Shown: positions 24,230 to 33,002, counted from the stretch's first letter. The stretch: DNA of 64,000 nucleotides from Desulfovibrio sp. JC010 (GCF_010470675.1 NZ_VOIQ01000015.1:1-64000); one strand, 5' to 3'. Translations and numbers: made by a program. Notes: generated from the letters alone by a model not told the origin.

Positions 24230-24529
24230 TTATGCAATCGGTGAATCAGCACGCACAGAAATGACCCCAGACAAATCAATCTGACTGCGAATCTTCCCCA
24301 GATCATAGTTGGCCTGCATAGCCAGCCAGCTTTCCGGGGTGCGTCCGAGTACTTTTGAAAGTCGTAGGGCCATCTCAGGAGAGACCGCGCTTTTGGCGTT
24401 CAGGACACGGGCGAGAGTGGACGGAGCCACGCCGAGCATAATTGCCAGCTTGCGGCAGCTTAAATTATATTCTTCCATATACACAGAGCTGATAAGCTCA
24501 CCGGGATGCGGGGGATTGTTCATAGGCAT
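24230..24529 (-). CDS. higA: HigA-type antitoxin (orphan)
   Basis: Protein of 99 residues of the HigA/VapI group: NPPHPGELISSVYMEEYNLSCRKLAIMLGVAPSTLARVLNAKSAVSPEMALRLSKVLGRTPESWLAMQ shows the N-terminal HPGE motif and an Xre helix-turn-helix. No HigB toxin gene is found on either side: integrase A is upstream and fic downstream. It may regulate fic through the 20-bp repeats between them, or be a remnant. Confidence 0.75.
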   Translation of the reverse strand: MPMNNPPHPGELISSVYMEEYNLSCRKLAIMLGVAPSTLARVLNAKSAVSPEMALRLSKVLGRTPESWLAMQANYDLGKIRSQIDLSGVISVRADSPIA

Positions 24530-24559
24530 TAATGATAATCCTCGTAGTTTAAATGGTGA

Positions 24560-25819
24560 TTAATCCATAGTCAGCAGGTCCACAGCCCCCTGCGAATAAT
24601 CAGGGCTGAGGTGGGCGTAGCGCATGGTCATGTTGATGGTCTTATGGCGCATCAAAGTCTTGATTCTGTAAATGTCCACTCCGGCAATAGCCAGCCAAGA
24701 GGCGAAAGTATGGCGCAGGGAATGGAATACGATTCGCTGGCTCTTGGCGGTAGCGAATTTATTCAGTTTCAATTCGTCGGCAATGATCTTGAATTGCTTT
24801 GAAAGGTTCTCTTTCTTTTTGCCCCCGGAGAGGGGAGGGAAGATCAGCGCATCGTCGGATGCTTCCCTGCGGCGCATGAGTACATCAAGGGCCACTGAGT
24901 TGAGAGGAATAGTCCCGCCCGGCTTTTGGTTGTTACTGATGAGTCTCACTGTCAGTGATTTTCCATAGAAGTTGACATCATGCCATTCAGCACGTTGAAT
25001 TTCGCCAAGCCTCAGTCCTGTGTGCAGGGATAGCAGCATTGCATCATGCAGATCCTGCCAGCTTTGACGCCAGAGATCCCTTTCAGATTTTTCAGCTTTC
25101 TTCAGTGTCGCAGACATTAAGAGTTTGGCTTCTTCTTTGGTGAGGAAACGTTCTCTTTGGTTCTTGTTGCCGATCTGGGGCAGTTCTATGTGGTCGATGG
25201 GGGATTGCCCTGAAAAAATCACGACGTCTTTAACAATCGTTGATGCTGCACGATTAAATACAGATCGTATAATCGCCATGTGGTGAAGCACGGTCGCCTC
25301 AGCCAGCTTAGCGTCGTAGAGCGAATCCATGAATTCCTGAAGGAGGTCTGGAGTAATCGCAGACAGGGGAAATCCGCCAAGAAATGGATGAATGCGCTTG
25401 TCGGCTCTTTTTACATCATCCGTCCATGTCTTTCTTTTTTTGCGGTCACGTTTCCACGGAATATAGTATTGCTCGAAGAATTCTTGGAAGGTTATTTCTT
25501 TGATCTGCTCTTTGGCTTCGAGAGCTGCGGCCTCAGCTTTTTTTCTGGCATGATGTTCTTTGAGTGCGGCAAATGTGTTGGGATCTTCCCCTGACTTATA
25601 ATTCTGCTGAAGCTTGTGTCTGAGGTCGGCGATTTCGGCTACTTTCCAACCTTCTGAGGACCATCCGATACCTTCTTCTAAGGTCTTGCCTTGGCGGTAC
25701 CAGCGAACCGAGAAATATTTGTCAGGATTCCCTTTGTATTTTCGAGTCGCATGTTCATAATATCGGACGCCTCTGGTGCTGTTAATTTTTTTCCATTCGG
25801 TGGTATTACGTGCTTTCAT
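24560..25819 (-). CDS. int: Tyrosine integrase of element A
   Basis: Integrase of 419 residues. The catalytic residues are in HTGLRLGEI (Arg I), HSLRHTFASWLAIAG (His-Leu-Arg-His), LMRHKTINM and MRYAHLSPD (Tyr). The N-terminal 100 residues form an arm-binding domain and 110-220 the core-binding domain. It stands 127 bases from the 93-bp att repeat at 25946, with the gene reading away from it, the normal arrangement at the right end of a tRNA-integrated element. Confidence 0.9.
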   Translation of the reverse strand: MKARNTTEWKKINSTRGVRYYEHATRKYKGNPDKYFSVRWYRQGKTLEEGIGWSSEGWKVAEIADLRHKLQQNYKSGEDPNTFAALKEHHARKKAEAAALEAKEQIKEITFQEFFEQYYIPWKRDRKKRKTWTDDVKRADKRIHPFLGGFPLSAITPDLLQEFMDSLYDAKLAEATVLHHMAIIRSVFNRAASTIVKDVVIFSGQSPIDHIELPQIGNKNQRERFLTKEEAKLLMSATLKKAEKSERDLWRQSWQDLHDAMLLSLHTGLRLGEIQRAEWHDVNFYGKSLTVRLISNNQKPGGTIPLNSVALDVLMRRREASDDALIFPPLSGGKKKENLSKQFKIIADELKLNKFATAKSQRIVFHSLRHTFASWLAIAGVDIYRIKTLMRHKTINMTMRYAHLSPDYSQGAVDLLTMD

Positions 25820-25823
25820 CTCT

Positions 25824-25845
25824 CCCGGTATACTCCCGGTTTTCG
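25824..25845. repeat. Arm-type direct repeat CTCCCGGT, element A end
   Basis: CTCCCGGTATACTCCCGGT-type direct repeat next to the integrase start and near attR of element A. It probably represents integrase arm sites. Confidence 0.35.
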
Positions 25846-25945
25846 CCTTTTACAAGGGACTCCGAGGGATACTTGGGATTGCGTAAGGTGTTGAAATTGT
25901 TTACTCAGGGACGTCGGGGGACATTGAAAAAAAGTTGAAAAATGG

Positions 25946-26038
25946 ACTCTTAATCCGTTGGTTCAAGGTTCAAGTCCTTGGTGGCCTACCACAGTAAATA
26001 CAGGGTGTTAGACGTTTAGTCTAGCACCCTTTTACTTT
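25946..26038 (+). mobile_element. Attachment site copy 1 (tRNA-Lys(CUU) 3' half plus terminator)
   Basis: This 93-bp sequence is identical to 35675-35767. It begins in the anticodon loop (ACTCTTAATCC; anticodon CTT), continues through the T-arm (CAAGG, TTCAAGT, CCTTG) to CCA at 25989-25991, and ends in the terminator hairpin GGGTGTTAGAC/GTCTAGCACCC. The 5' half of a tRNA is not upstream, so this is not a working tRNA gene. It is attR of element A and attL of element B. Confidence 0.85.
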
Positions 26039-26051
26039 TTCAAAATCCGCC

Positions 26052-26133
26052 TTCCCCATACTCTTCCCCATAAAATCGAAAAAAGTGAAAAGAGTCTGAT
26101 TAAGCTCAAATTTTCCCACTTTTCGTTCCCCAT
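26052..26133. repeat. TTCCCCAT arm-type repeats, left end of element B
   Basis: TTCCCCAT occurs at 26052-26059, 26064-26071 and 26126-26133. The first two are 12 bp apart and followed by AAAATC; the right end has the same pair at 35537 and 35549. Probably binding sites for integrase B. Confidence 0.5.
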
Positions 26134-26231
26134 GTTGATTCTCGAATATTTCCCTTATTTGCCTCGTGATTTGTAAATAAAATATAGCTCGGTTAAAATG
26201 GACTAGTCTAGATAAAAATATGGAGCCAAGC

Positions 26232-27281
26232 ATGAGTGATATCCAAAATGAGAAAAATATAAAATCGGAAATTGAAAGCTCTGTTCAAGATCAGGCTGGA
26301 GGCAAGGAACCGGATGAAAAGAAGGAGGAAAAGCCCATACCTCCTTTCGTTACTTCCTGCCTGAAACTGAAACGTGGGCTGCTGGATAAAGCTGTCAGTA
26401 TCTTCCTTTTACTGATCGGGATTTATTTGGGATGCCTGATTTTCATCGTCCTGCCGACAAAGCCGGAAATAGGGATTCTGCTCAGAACTTTTGGCATGAC
26501 CCTTTTTGTTGGGCTGTTTCTATGGCTGATGAAGCGTTTGGTTGTCTTTTGGGTCAAAGATGGGACGTCGCTTTTTAAGGCCGGGGTTGAGAATAGAATA
26601 TCTGCCGCTGATCTGCGCAAACGGTGGGATCGGGAAGTTGGTCACGATTTTTTGAATGTAATTTTTGAAACCAGACTTAAAGTTTTCCTCCGTTCTGAAA
26701 GGAATCCTGAACGGGCCCTGATTGCAAGAAGTTTCTATTCTCAGTTCATGCCGGACAAAGAGCGCATAGCCATACTTTTCAATGAAGGCTGCTTTTTTGA
26801 TCTGGATGAAGTCCATAGAGCGGAAGAAGCCTGCCCCAGACTGAAGCCCGTTGATTATGCAAGTATTGAAGCTCTCAGATCAAAAGTCGATGAATTGCAA
26901 AATGAGCTGGAAATGGAGTTGAGACTGAAGGCTGAATTGCCGGAGGTCAATGTTGAGGCTTTTGATCTAAAGATTAAAGAGCTGGAAAAAGAACTGGAAG
27001 ATGCGCGAACCCTGAAGGCCAGATTGACGAAGTCTGAGAAAAAGCTGGAGGGCGCACGTAAAGAAGGATTCTTCTTCGCCAATATGATCCTTGAAATGGT
27101 CGCTGACCCGACAGCGAAAAAGCAGTTCCCGCACAAAGAATATAAAGCCATCGCTGATAAAGTCATAACCAAGGACTACATCCAGAAACTGGAAATGGTC
27201 AGACCAGCCAATTCTGTTATCGAAGAATTTCGGGAAAACCTTCCTGCCGAGTTCAGGCACGAGGGCAATAAACCAAAATAA
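26232..27281 (+). CDS. Membrane-anchored coiled-coil protein
   Basis: Protein of 349 residues from ATG 26232 (GGAG 8 bases upstream). The first 35 residues are acidic and disordered; two membrane segments follow (about 50-75, FLLLIGIYLGCLIFIVLP, and 80-102), then a soluble part with a coiled coil (about 215-290, rich in Glu and Lys heptads). No family is recognised. It is the first gene of element B and has no obvious operon partner. Confidence 0.6.
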   Translation: MSDIQNEKNIKSEIESSVQDQAGGKEPDEKKEEKPIPPFVTSCLKLKRGLLDKAVSIFLLLIGIYLGCLIFIVLPTKPEIGILLRTFGMTLFVGLFLWLMKRLVVFWVKDGTSLFKAGVENRISAADLRKRWDREVGHDFLNVIFETRLKVFLRSERNPERALIARSFYSQFMPDKERIAILFNEGCFFDLDEVHRAEEACPRLKPVDYASIEALRSKVDELQNELEMELRLKAELPEVNVEAFDLKIKELEKELEDARTLKARLTKSEKKLEGARKEGFFFANMILEMVADPTAKKQFPHKEYKAIADKVITKDYIQKLEMVRPANSVIEEFRENLPAEFRHEGNKPK

Positions 27282-27289
27282 AAACCACG

Positions 27290-27347
27290 GGACAAAATGG
27301 ACAATATGGACAAAATTCGATTTCTGTCCATTTTGTCCATATTGTCC
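27290..27347. repeat. GGACAAWAT iteron-like palindrome
   Basis: Three direct 9-bp units (GGACAAAAT, GGACAATAT, GGACAAAAT) start at 27290, 27299 and 27308. The last two pair perfectly over 18 bp (27299-27316) with 27330-27347 on the other side of a 13-base loop. There is no T-run. Repeats of this kind serve as replication initiator or repressor sites; it is followed by about 290 bases without a gene that hold only a 7-bp inverted repeat (GTTCTGT/ACAGAAC, 27511-27533). Confidence 0.6.
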
Positions 27348-27643
27348 GGGTTAATTCAATTCTCTTTTTCCTCCCTTCAGACCGCCTTTTCGAGTTTTAA
27401 TCCTGCCTAGAAACAACTTCTGTTTATCAATTTCAGACTTTTTTCAGAATTTGAACCTTTCTAAATTCAATTTTCATTACCTGCTGATAATATTGATATT
27501 TTACCATCAGGTTCTGTCGTGTTCTCACAGAACTTTGTGGTCCCAGCACACAATTTGTTCCCTTCCTGATGGTTTTGCGGGCCAGTTAAACGTGGTTGCC
27601 TTGCGTCGAAGAAAAAACACCTCCAACCAACAAGGAGAAATTG

Positions 27644-27853
27644 ATGCAAGGGCTATTAAGCACAAAAGAAGCTGCTGAAAAATTGGGACTCAGTCCCGGA
27701 ACTCTTGAAGTATGGCGTTGTCTGGGAAAAGGACCGCGCTATATCAAAATCGGCAGGCGCGTGGGGTACGATTTAAAAGATCTGGATGCCTACGTGGAAT
27801 CCTGCAAGGTCGTGCCGCTTGATGAAATGTCTGACCTGCCGAGGAACAGATGA
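27644..27853 (+). CDS. AlpA/MerR-like helix-turn-helix protein (excisionase type)
   Basis: Protein of 69 residues starting at ATG 27644 after AAGGAG. LLSTKEAAEKLGLSPGTLEVWRCLGKGPRYIKIGRRVGYDLKDLDAYVES is a HTH_17 domain as in AlpA and Xis proteins. Such proteins activate integrase genes or direct excision. The stop overlaps the start of the DUF3987 gene (ATGA), giving one operon through the mob genes. Confidence 0.75.
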   Translation: MQGLLSTKEAAEKLGLSPGTLEVWRCLGKGPRYIKIGRRVGYDLKDLDAYVESCKVVPLDEMSDLPRNR

Positions 27854-29484
27854 GCGCATCCGGCACAGACATCCTATCTCTGTTCGGAAACAAGGCCCCT
27901 GTACCATTGGGGCCGAAGTTTCCGCCGTCCTTATTCTCTGTTCAACTGCCCCCGGTGCTGGCTGATTACTGCTTTGAGCTGAGCGAATCGCTACAGGTGC
28001 CCTACGAGGTTGTGCTCTGCAATCTCTTTGGCGTCCTATCAACCGTAGCGCAGCGAAGGTTCCATGTGCGGATTAAAGAAGGTTACGAGGAATCTTTGAA
28101 CCTGTACCTGCTCTCGCCGCTGCCGCCCGGAGAACGAAAAAGCGCGGTGACTCATGCTGCGCGAAGGCCGCTCAACGGCTGGGAAAAGGAGCAGGAGAAG
28201 ATCATCGAACCGCAGGCGCAGCAGGCGCGTTCAAAACGTCTGACCCTTGAACGGGCCATCGAGCACCGCCGTAACTTGGCAGCCAAGGCCAAGAATTCCG
28301 AAAGCCGGGACAGCATCCTGCAAGAGATCCGCGAACTGGAAGACGAAATGCCGGAAATGGTCACCGTCCCGCGTCTGCTGGCCGATGACATCACCCCGGA
28401 ATGTCTGGCCCTGCTCATGGAGCAGCAGAACGAATGCATGTCCATCATTGAGCCTGAAGGCGGGATCTTCGGAACTTTTGCAGGTCGCTACAGCCGCATG
28501 CCTAACCTTGATCTGATCTTGAAATCCTTCAGCGGTGAGCCGTGCCGGGTGGATCGTAAACACGGTCAGTCCATCGGGTTGAATCATCCCTTGCTGACCA
28601 TCTGCGTGACTCCCCAGCCGGACGTTTTGCGGGGCATGGCTGAGAACCCTGAATTTCGGGGGCGCGGTTTCTTGGCCCGCTTCCTGTTTTTCTTCGGGCA
28701 AAGCAGGCTGGGGTTTCGAGTGGCCGAGCCTCCTCAGATTTCGTCACAGGCGGAACGCGCTTTCCTTGGGCGAATCGAACTTCTGCTTTCCCTGAGAAGC
28801 AATCCTGAAATGAATGAGAGCGGCCAAGCCTTATTGCTCAGTGCCGGGGCTTATGAATCGTGGAAGAATTTCTTCCTGCTCATTGAAGGAGAATTGCGAC
28901 CGGGGAGCAGTCTGGAAAATATGACCGATTGGGCGGGCAAGGTTCCGGGACAGGTTGCCCGTCTGGCCGGGTTGCTGCATCTGGTTTCGGCGCAACAGGT
29001 TGAATCGAAGATTGAGCAGTCGATCATGGTCTCCGCAACTGAACTGGGTAAGAAGCTCGTTCACCATGCCCGCTACGCATTTCACGACATGGGTTGTGAT
29101 GAGCTGACTTCCTGCGCGCAAGCAATTTTGAAATGGATCACTGACCGGAAAATTGAGCTGTTCACAGGCCGGGAATGTCAGCGTGCGATCAGGGGACGCT
29201 TCCCGAAAAAGAGTCAGGTCGAGCAGGGGCTGAACATGCTTTTGGAGTACGGATATATCGTTGCGGTCCCGGTTCAATCGTCCGGTCCGGGGCGGCCTCC
29301 GAGTCCGAATTATCGGGTGCATCCGGCTGTACATGGTTCGGAATCAGTCCCGTCATCGAATCTTAGCCAGCCTACCCACTGTGACACTGTGCGCTGCGCT
29401 ACAGATGTCCCCGTGGGGGCTGGCGAGGGAGGCCGGCCTCCCTTCGATCCCTCCTTTAACGGCAGGGAAGAGGTGGGCGTATGA
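27850..29484 (+). CDS. DUF3987-type replication protein
   Basis: Protein of 544 residues related to DUF3987/YfjI proteins of plasmids and elements, which are RepA- or primase-helicase-like. Features are FPPSLFSVQLPPVLADYCFELSESLQVP at the N-terminus, the P-loop-like SPLPPGERKSAVTHAA (in place of GxxxxGKS, with RKS), a central coiled stretch (115-165), and IEPEGGIFGTFAGRYS, GRGFLARFLFF. The C-terminal 100 residues look like a winged helix. It probably supports replication of the excised circle. Confidence 0.65.
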   Translation: MSASGTDILSLFGNKAPVPLGPKFPPSLFSVQLPPVLADYCFELSESLQVPYEVVLCNLFGVLSTVAQRRFHVRIKEGYEESLNLYLLSPLPPGERKSAVTHAARRPLNGWEKEQEKIIEPQAQQARSKRLTLERAIEHRRNLAAKAKNSESRDSILQEIRELEDEMPEMVTVPRLLADDITPECLALLMEQQNECMSIIEPEGGIFGTFAGRYSRMPNLDLILKSFSGEPCRVDRKHGQSIGLNHPLLTICVTPQPDVLRGMAENPEFRGRGFLARFLFFFGQSRLGFRVAEPPQISSQAERAFLGRIELLLSLRSNPEMNESGQALLLSAGAYESWKNFFLLIEGELRPGSSLENMTDWAGKVPGQVARLAGLLHLVSAQQVESKIEQSIMVSATELGKKLVHHARYAFHDMGCDELTSCAQAILKWITDRKIELFTGRECQRAIRGRFPKKSQVEQGLNMLLEYGYIVAVPVQSSGPGRPPSPNYRVHPAVHGSESVPSSNLSQPTHCDTVRCATDVPVGAGEGGRPPFDPSFNGREEVGV

Positions 29485-29777
29485 GCGCATCCCGCACAGC
29501 TTGGTTGAACGTCCGGGTCACGGTTGATGAGAAAAATAGTGTTGTGGAAGAAGCCGCAAATCGGGGCATGACCATGGGCGATTTCATGCGTCAGCTTCTG
29601 GGCAAAAGACGGGTCCGCAAAACCAGACGCGAGCGCGAAAAGTTGCTCCAGCTTGCCCGCATCGGGAATAATCTGAATCAGCTCGCCCGCTGGGCAAATA
29701 CATATAAAAGCGGTGCCGATTCCGTGCTTATTCTGGCCGAACTGGCCGCCATTGAGAGGGAACTGAAATGTATATGA
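29481..29777 (+). CDS. mobC: MobC-like relaxosome protein
   Basis: Basic protein of 98 residues. The N-terminal NVRVTVDEKNSVVEEAANRGMTMGDFMRQLLGKR looks like a ribbon-helix-helix, and the C-terminal LLQLARIGNNLNQLARWAN is the signature of the MobC family. MobC opens the DNA around nic for the relaxase. Start overlaps the stop of the DUF3987 gene, and its end overlaps the relaxase start by 10 bases. Confidence 0.85.
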   Translation: MSASRTAWLNVRVTVDEKNSVVEEAANRGMTMGDFMRQLLGKRRVRKTRREREKLLQLARIGNNLNQLARWANTYKSGADSVLILAELAAIERELKCI

Positions 29778-31219
29778 AGGTTTTCGCTCATGGCCGGGGC
29801 AACGGTGCCAAGGCTATCAACTATGTAATTGATCCCCTTCGTAAGGGCCGTGAAAAATCACCGCCGCAGGTTTTGCGCGGTGACCCTGAAGCCGTGCAGC
29901 GGGTGATCGGTTCAACTGACCGGGTCTGGAAATACACTTCCGGGGTGCTTTCATGGGCTCCGCAGGACAAGGTTTCCCCGCAGCTTGAAAAGGAAGTCAT
30001 GGATGACTTTGAGCGAGTTGCTTTTGCTGGCCTTGAGCCGGATCAATATTCGATCCTTTGGGTGCGGCATAGTCATGCCGGACATCATGAGATGCATTTC
30101 ATCATCCCGCGCACGGAGCTGCGCAGTGACAAGGCCATGAATCCCTGCCCGCCTAATTGGCATAAGCAATATGACGTCTGGCGTGACCTTTGGAATGAAC
30201 GGAAGCAGTGGGCAAGGCCGGACGAGCTGAAGCGGTCCCGGCTGCTGCAACTGGGCAAGGACATTCATTCACCCAAGGGCAAACAACTGCACGATTTCAG
30301 GAAAACCGTAACTGACTTCCTCGCTCAAGGCATAGCTGACGGTCTGCACAAGGACCGTGCAGACCTCATCAAGGCTTTGGAGGAGGTCGGGCTTTCCGTG
30401 GTCCGGCAGGGCAAGAAATACATCACTTTGGAGTTGCCCGAAGACAAAAAACGAGTCCGATTGAAAGGAGGAATATATGAATTATCTTGGAGAGTTGAGC
30501 GAGAAATTGCAAAAGCGGATGAGCTCGCAGTCTCAGGAAGTGGAGCAGATCGCCAGCAGCGCATTGCAGGACTTGAGCGGGAACTTGCTGAAATTCGCCG
30601 AAAGCGAGCTGAATTCCATCACAGCCGATATGGACGACCACATCCAGAAGCTACGCAAAAAGCAGTCCGCGATTTCGGCCAGCTACTGGAAACAAAACAT
30701 CTTGGCGAATCTCATCTCCGCATTGCTGCTGCTCATAGTCGCGGTCTGCATAACCGGATTTTACGGCTGGAGAATCAAAGAAAGCCACGCGGAGCTGGCA
30801 AGGATCAGCGCACAGATAGAGAGCCAGAAGAAGAAAATAAGCGTGTTCACCAAATGGGGAATCGAAGCGCACCAGAGCAAAACCCAGCGGTATCTGGCCT
30901 TTCCCACAGGAACCCAGCTGGAAATAAGAGAGACCAAGGGCGGCCAGCCAGCCGTTTTATTGCGGAGATAGATCATGAACGAATTATTGAAGAGCTTATC
31001 GGAGGCCCTAGCCCGAATGGAACAGGAGCAGTCCCGTCGCCTGAAAGGGCAGGACCTGAAAATCGCCCGGCAAAGCAGCCGCATCGCGGAGCTGGAAAAG
31101 GAAGTCCAAGGCTGCCGGGACTTACAGAGCGAATTGGAAGATGTTTTGCGGAAGCTTACGAGGTTGCGCGAGTGAGGGGGAAGCGAATAACGTTATCTCG
31201 TACTGGAATTGCTAGGTGA
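29768..31219 (+). CDS. mobA: Relaxase (MobA/TraI type)
   Basis: Mobilization relaxase of 483 residues. The N-terminal 180 residues hold HGRGNGAKAINYVID and the metal-binding HSHAGHHEMHFIIPR motif (H-x-x-x-H-x-x-H type), which together form the MOB relaxase catalytic region. Residues 220-483 are very charged and of low complexity, because the same DNA encodes the mobB- and mobD-like genes in another frame (30477-31175). This overlap is known from ColE1- and RSF1010-type mob regions. It nicks oriT and pilots the strand; oriT was not located. Confidence 0.85.
   Translation: MYMKVFAHGRGNGAKAINYVIDPLRKGREKSPPQVLRGDPEAVQRVIGSTDRVWKYTSGVLSWAPQDKVSPQLEKEVMDDFERVAFAGLEPDQYSILWVRHSHAGHHEMHFIIPRTELRSDKAMNPCPPNWHKQYDVWRDLWNERKQWARPDELKRSRLLQLGKDIHSPKGKQLHDFRKTVTDFLAQGIADGLHKDRADLIKALEEVGLSVVRQGKKYITLELPEDKKRVRLKGGIYELSWRVEREIAKADELAVSGSGADRQQRIAGLERELAEIRRKRAEFHHSRYGRPHPEATQKAVRDFGQLLETKHLGESHLRIAAAHSRGLHNRILRLENQRKPRGAGKDQRTDREPEEENKRVHQMGNRSAPEQNPAVSGLSHRNPAGNKRDQGRPASRFIAEIDHERIIEELIGGPSPNGTGAVPSPERAGPENRPAKQPHRGAGKGSPRLPGLTERIGRCFAEAYEVARVRGKRITLSRTGIAR
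30477..30971 (+). CDS. Nested MobB-like membrane protein
   Basis: Protein of 164 residues encoded inside the relaxase gene in the +1 frame. AAAGGAGG (30464-30471) stands ideally before ATG 30477. The protein has a helical N-terminal part, a membrane segment at about 80-102 (NILANLISALLLLIVAVCITGFYGW), and a coiled C-terminal part. MbeB/MobB proteins of ColE1 and RSF1010 are likewise nested in the relaxase gene and link the relaxase to the membrane. Confidence 0.75.
   Translation: MNYLGELSEKLQKRMSSQSQEVEQIASSALQDLSGNLLKFAESELNSITADMDDHIQKLRKKQSAISASYWKQNILANLISALLLLIVAVCITGFYGWRIKESHAELARISAQIESQKKKISVFTKWGIEAHQSKTQRYLAFPTGTQLEIRETKGGQPAVLLRR
30975..31175 (+). CDS. Nested MobD-like coiled-coil protein
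   Basis: Protein of 66 residues in the same frame as the nested mobB-like gene, three bases after its stop, and also inside the relaxase gene. The sequence LLKSLSEALARMEQEQSRRL and the following heptads make one long coiled coil, as in MbeD/MobD of ColE1-type plasmids. Confidence 0.6.
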   Translation: MNELLKSLSEALARMEQEQSRRLKGQDLKIARQSSRIAELEKEVQGCRDLQSELEDVLRKLTRLRE

Positions 31220-31233
31220 TTTTAAAATGTTTA

Positions 31234-31279
31234 ATAAGGTTAGCTCAATTATGGGCTAACAGCTAACCTTATGCTTTTG
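31234..31279. terminator. 12-bp stem terminator between mob operon and HNH gene
   Basis: ATAAGGTTAGCT (31234-31245) and AGCTAACCTTAT (31261-31272) are perfectly complementary across a 15-base loop, followed by a short T-rich stretch. It stands between convergent genes. Confidence 0.6.
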
Positions 31280-31314
31280 TTGAGCTATATAAGCTATGTG
31301 AACTATGAGCAGAG

Positions 31315-32082
31315 TTAAATTTTATTTTTTCCACAGAAAGAAATCTCTTCCCTGTGATATTTAACGTGGTTATTGCATATGGTATGCAATAATTTTAGCG
31401 TTTTTCCATCAAGAGGGTCGTTTTTGATCGCTGATTTAATTCTGTAGTTGTTTTTGCTGCCTTCTAGCCATAATACACCATGATCAAATTGTTTGTGGTG
31501 GTTAGGACAAAGAATTATCATATTCGAATTGTTGTCAGGTCCATTAGCATGTTCTCCAAGAGGTTTTATGTGTGCAGCCTCCGAATAGTATGTGCCCTCA
31601 GATACTTTTAGTTGAATACCGCAGAACATACATTTGTCGTGGTATTGGTGTTTTAGGGCACTAACTATCTGTTGATTTCTGGCTTGGGCATTCACTTGCG
31701 AGATTCGTCTGCCGACGCTTCCATCTGGTTCTTCATGGGTAATCTCGATAATAGTAGGTTTTTCTTGTAAGTTTTCATAAATACGGAAGGCTCTTCTGTC
31801 TTTTGGATGTTCCCCCAAATTGCATGAAACTATTAGTCTTCCTGAATAGTTATTTAATGCCTCGATCTCTTGGTAGGAATATTTGTATATAGTCCTTCCT
31901 GTTTCCTTTCGTTCTTCAACAGGGGGCCACTGCATCTCAAAGACTCCAGCAAATAGCCAATTGTTTTTTTGGGCAAGCCTAATCAAGGAAATAATAAATT
32001 TAACATCTTGTGTTATATTTCTTGTGTTTGTTTGGCGCGCTTGCCAGTCTCCAAATTTTCTTGGATTTTCGGGGTTGAACAC
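31315..32082 (-). CDS. HNH endonuclease-domain protein, start uncertain
   Basis: At least 255 residues. The C-terminal part is an HNH domain: CMFCGIQLKV, then YSEAAHIKPLGEHANGPDNNSNMIILCPNHHKQFDHG (residues about 150-207), with the Cys pair and the His-Asn-His triad. The given start is GTG 32082 without a ribosome site. The frame stays open 25 codons further to a TAG at 32158-32160 but offers no ATG, GTG or TTG, so the 5' end may be lost or start at a rare codon. Probably a nuclease of a defence or accessory system. Confidence 0.6.
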   Translation of the reverse strand: MFNPENPRKFGDWQARQTNTRNITQDVKFIISLIRLAQKNNWLFAGVFEMQWPPVEERKETGRTIYKYSYQEIEALNNYSGRLIVSCNLGEHPKDRRAFRIYENLQEKPTIIEITHEEPDGSVGRRISQVNAQARNQQIVSALKHQYHDKCMFCGIQLKVSEGTYYSEAAHIKPLGEHANGPDNNSNMIILCPNHHKQFDHGVLWLEGSKNNYRIKSAIKNDPLDGKTLKLLHTICNNHVKYHREEISFCGKNKI

Positions 32083-32294
32083 ATCTAATGGATTTTGTTC
32101 ACCTGTTTTTTCGTCTTTGTCAGAGCGGGCAAAATGGATTCTTGTTTTTTTTGAGGTCTAGTGAAGGAAATTTTTGTTTGATTAATGTGATTAACGATGT
32201 CTTATGGTAATGTTTTTGAGATAAATTCATTTTTAAATTCTCCAATTTTGCCAATTAACCAGAGATTTTGTCATATTTCGTGGAGCAATATCCC

Positions 32295-33002
32295 TCAGAT
32301 AGAATGGTGCGCCCACGACCAATCTGTACACAATTTTATATCTAACACGTCAATTTCTTCTTTAATTTTTTGTTTTGGTTGATTGCTATCGCAAAAATCT
32401 TTTGTATTTGATGTATGAAAAATCAAATTTTTGTTGAATCCATTTTTTCTTAATTGGCGTGATAATTCGAGGCAATGCTCGTAAATAATGCAGTCTTTAA
32501 TGCTACCTTTTCGAGATGGTGGCAAATTTTGCGCAACTCTAAAGCTTGCCTTTACAATAAGGCTATCAACTTGATAAATATGAATACTATTACTTAAAAT
32601 TTTATCACAAGTAGGCTTTAGAATATTTTCAATATTATTCAATATATCTATCGTGTCCAATGGAACCGAGGGAGATCCTGGAGAAAGCAAGGCATTTAAA
32701 ACATGTATGTTTTGACCTAAAGTTTTTATATGTTTTGAAAGTTCATCTTTTGTTTTAGCTACATTGTCTTGGTACTCTAACGGAACATTAGGAAGTAATA
32801 TTATTTGAATATTATTGTTTAATGCTAAATCTATAGTCTTTTGCGCAGATGTTAAATACGAACTTGCTCTTGTTGGTTCATCGATACGAAAAGGAAGCCT
32901 AATAATGTCTAAGATTGCGCAGGTATCTAAGAATAGCACAGGAACAGGAGTGCTAAGCAATAAGGATACTGTTTCATCAATGCTGAGCAGATTATACGTC
33001 AT
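32295..33002 (-). CDS. PIN-domain-like protein
   Basis: Protein of 235 residues with a PIN-type ribonuclease layout: PVLFLDTCAILDIIR near residue 21 (first Asp), IILLPNVPLEYQDN with Glu, SRKGSIKDCIIYEHCLELSR near residue 170 (Asp), and FHTSNTKDFCDSN near the end. It resembles the DUF4935 group of PIN proteins. It overlaps the upstream gene by 11 bases, which suggests a two-gene system, either toxin-antitoxin or defence. Confidence 0.6.
   Translation of the reverse strand: MTYNLLSIDETVSLLLSTPVPVLFLDTCAILDIIRLPFRIDEPTRASSYLTSAQKTIDLALNNNIQIILLPNVPLEYQDNVAKTKDELSKHIKTLGQNIHVLNALLSPGSPSVPLDTIDILNNIENILKPTCDKILSNSIHIYQVDSLIVKASFRVAQNLPPSRKGSIKDCIIYEHCLELSRQLRKNGFNKNLIFHTSNTKDFCDSNQPKQKIKEEIDVLDIKLCTDWSWAHHSI

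Noticed and set aside
25946-25991. Functional tRNA-Lys gene
   Set aside because: Only the anticodon loop to CCA part is present; the acceptor 5' strand and D-arm are missing in both copies.
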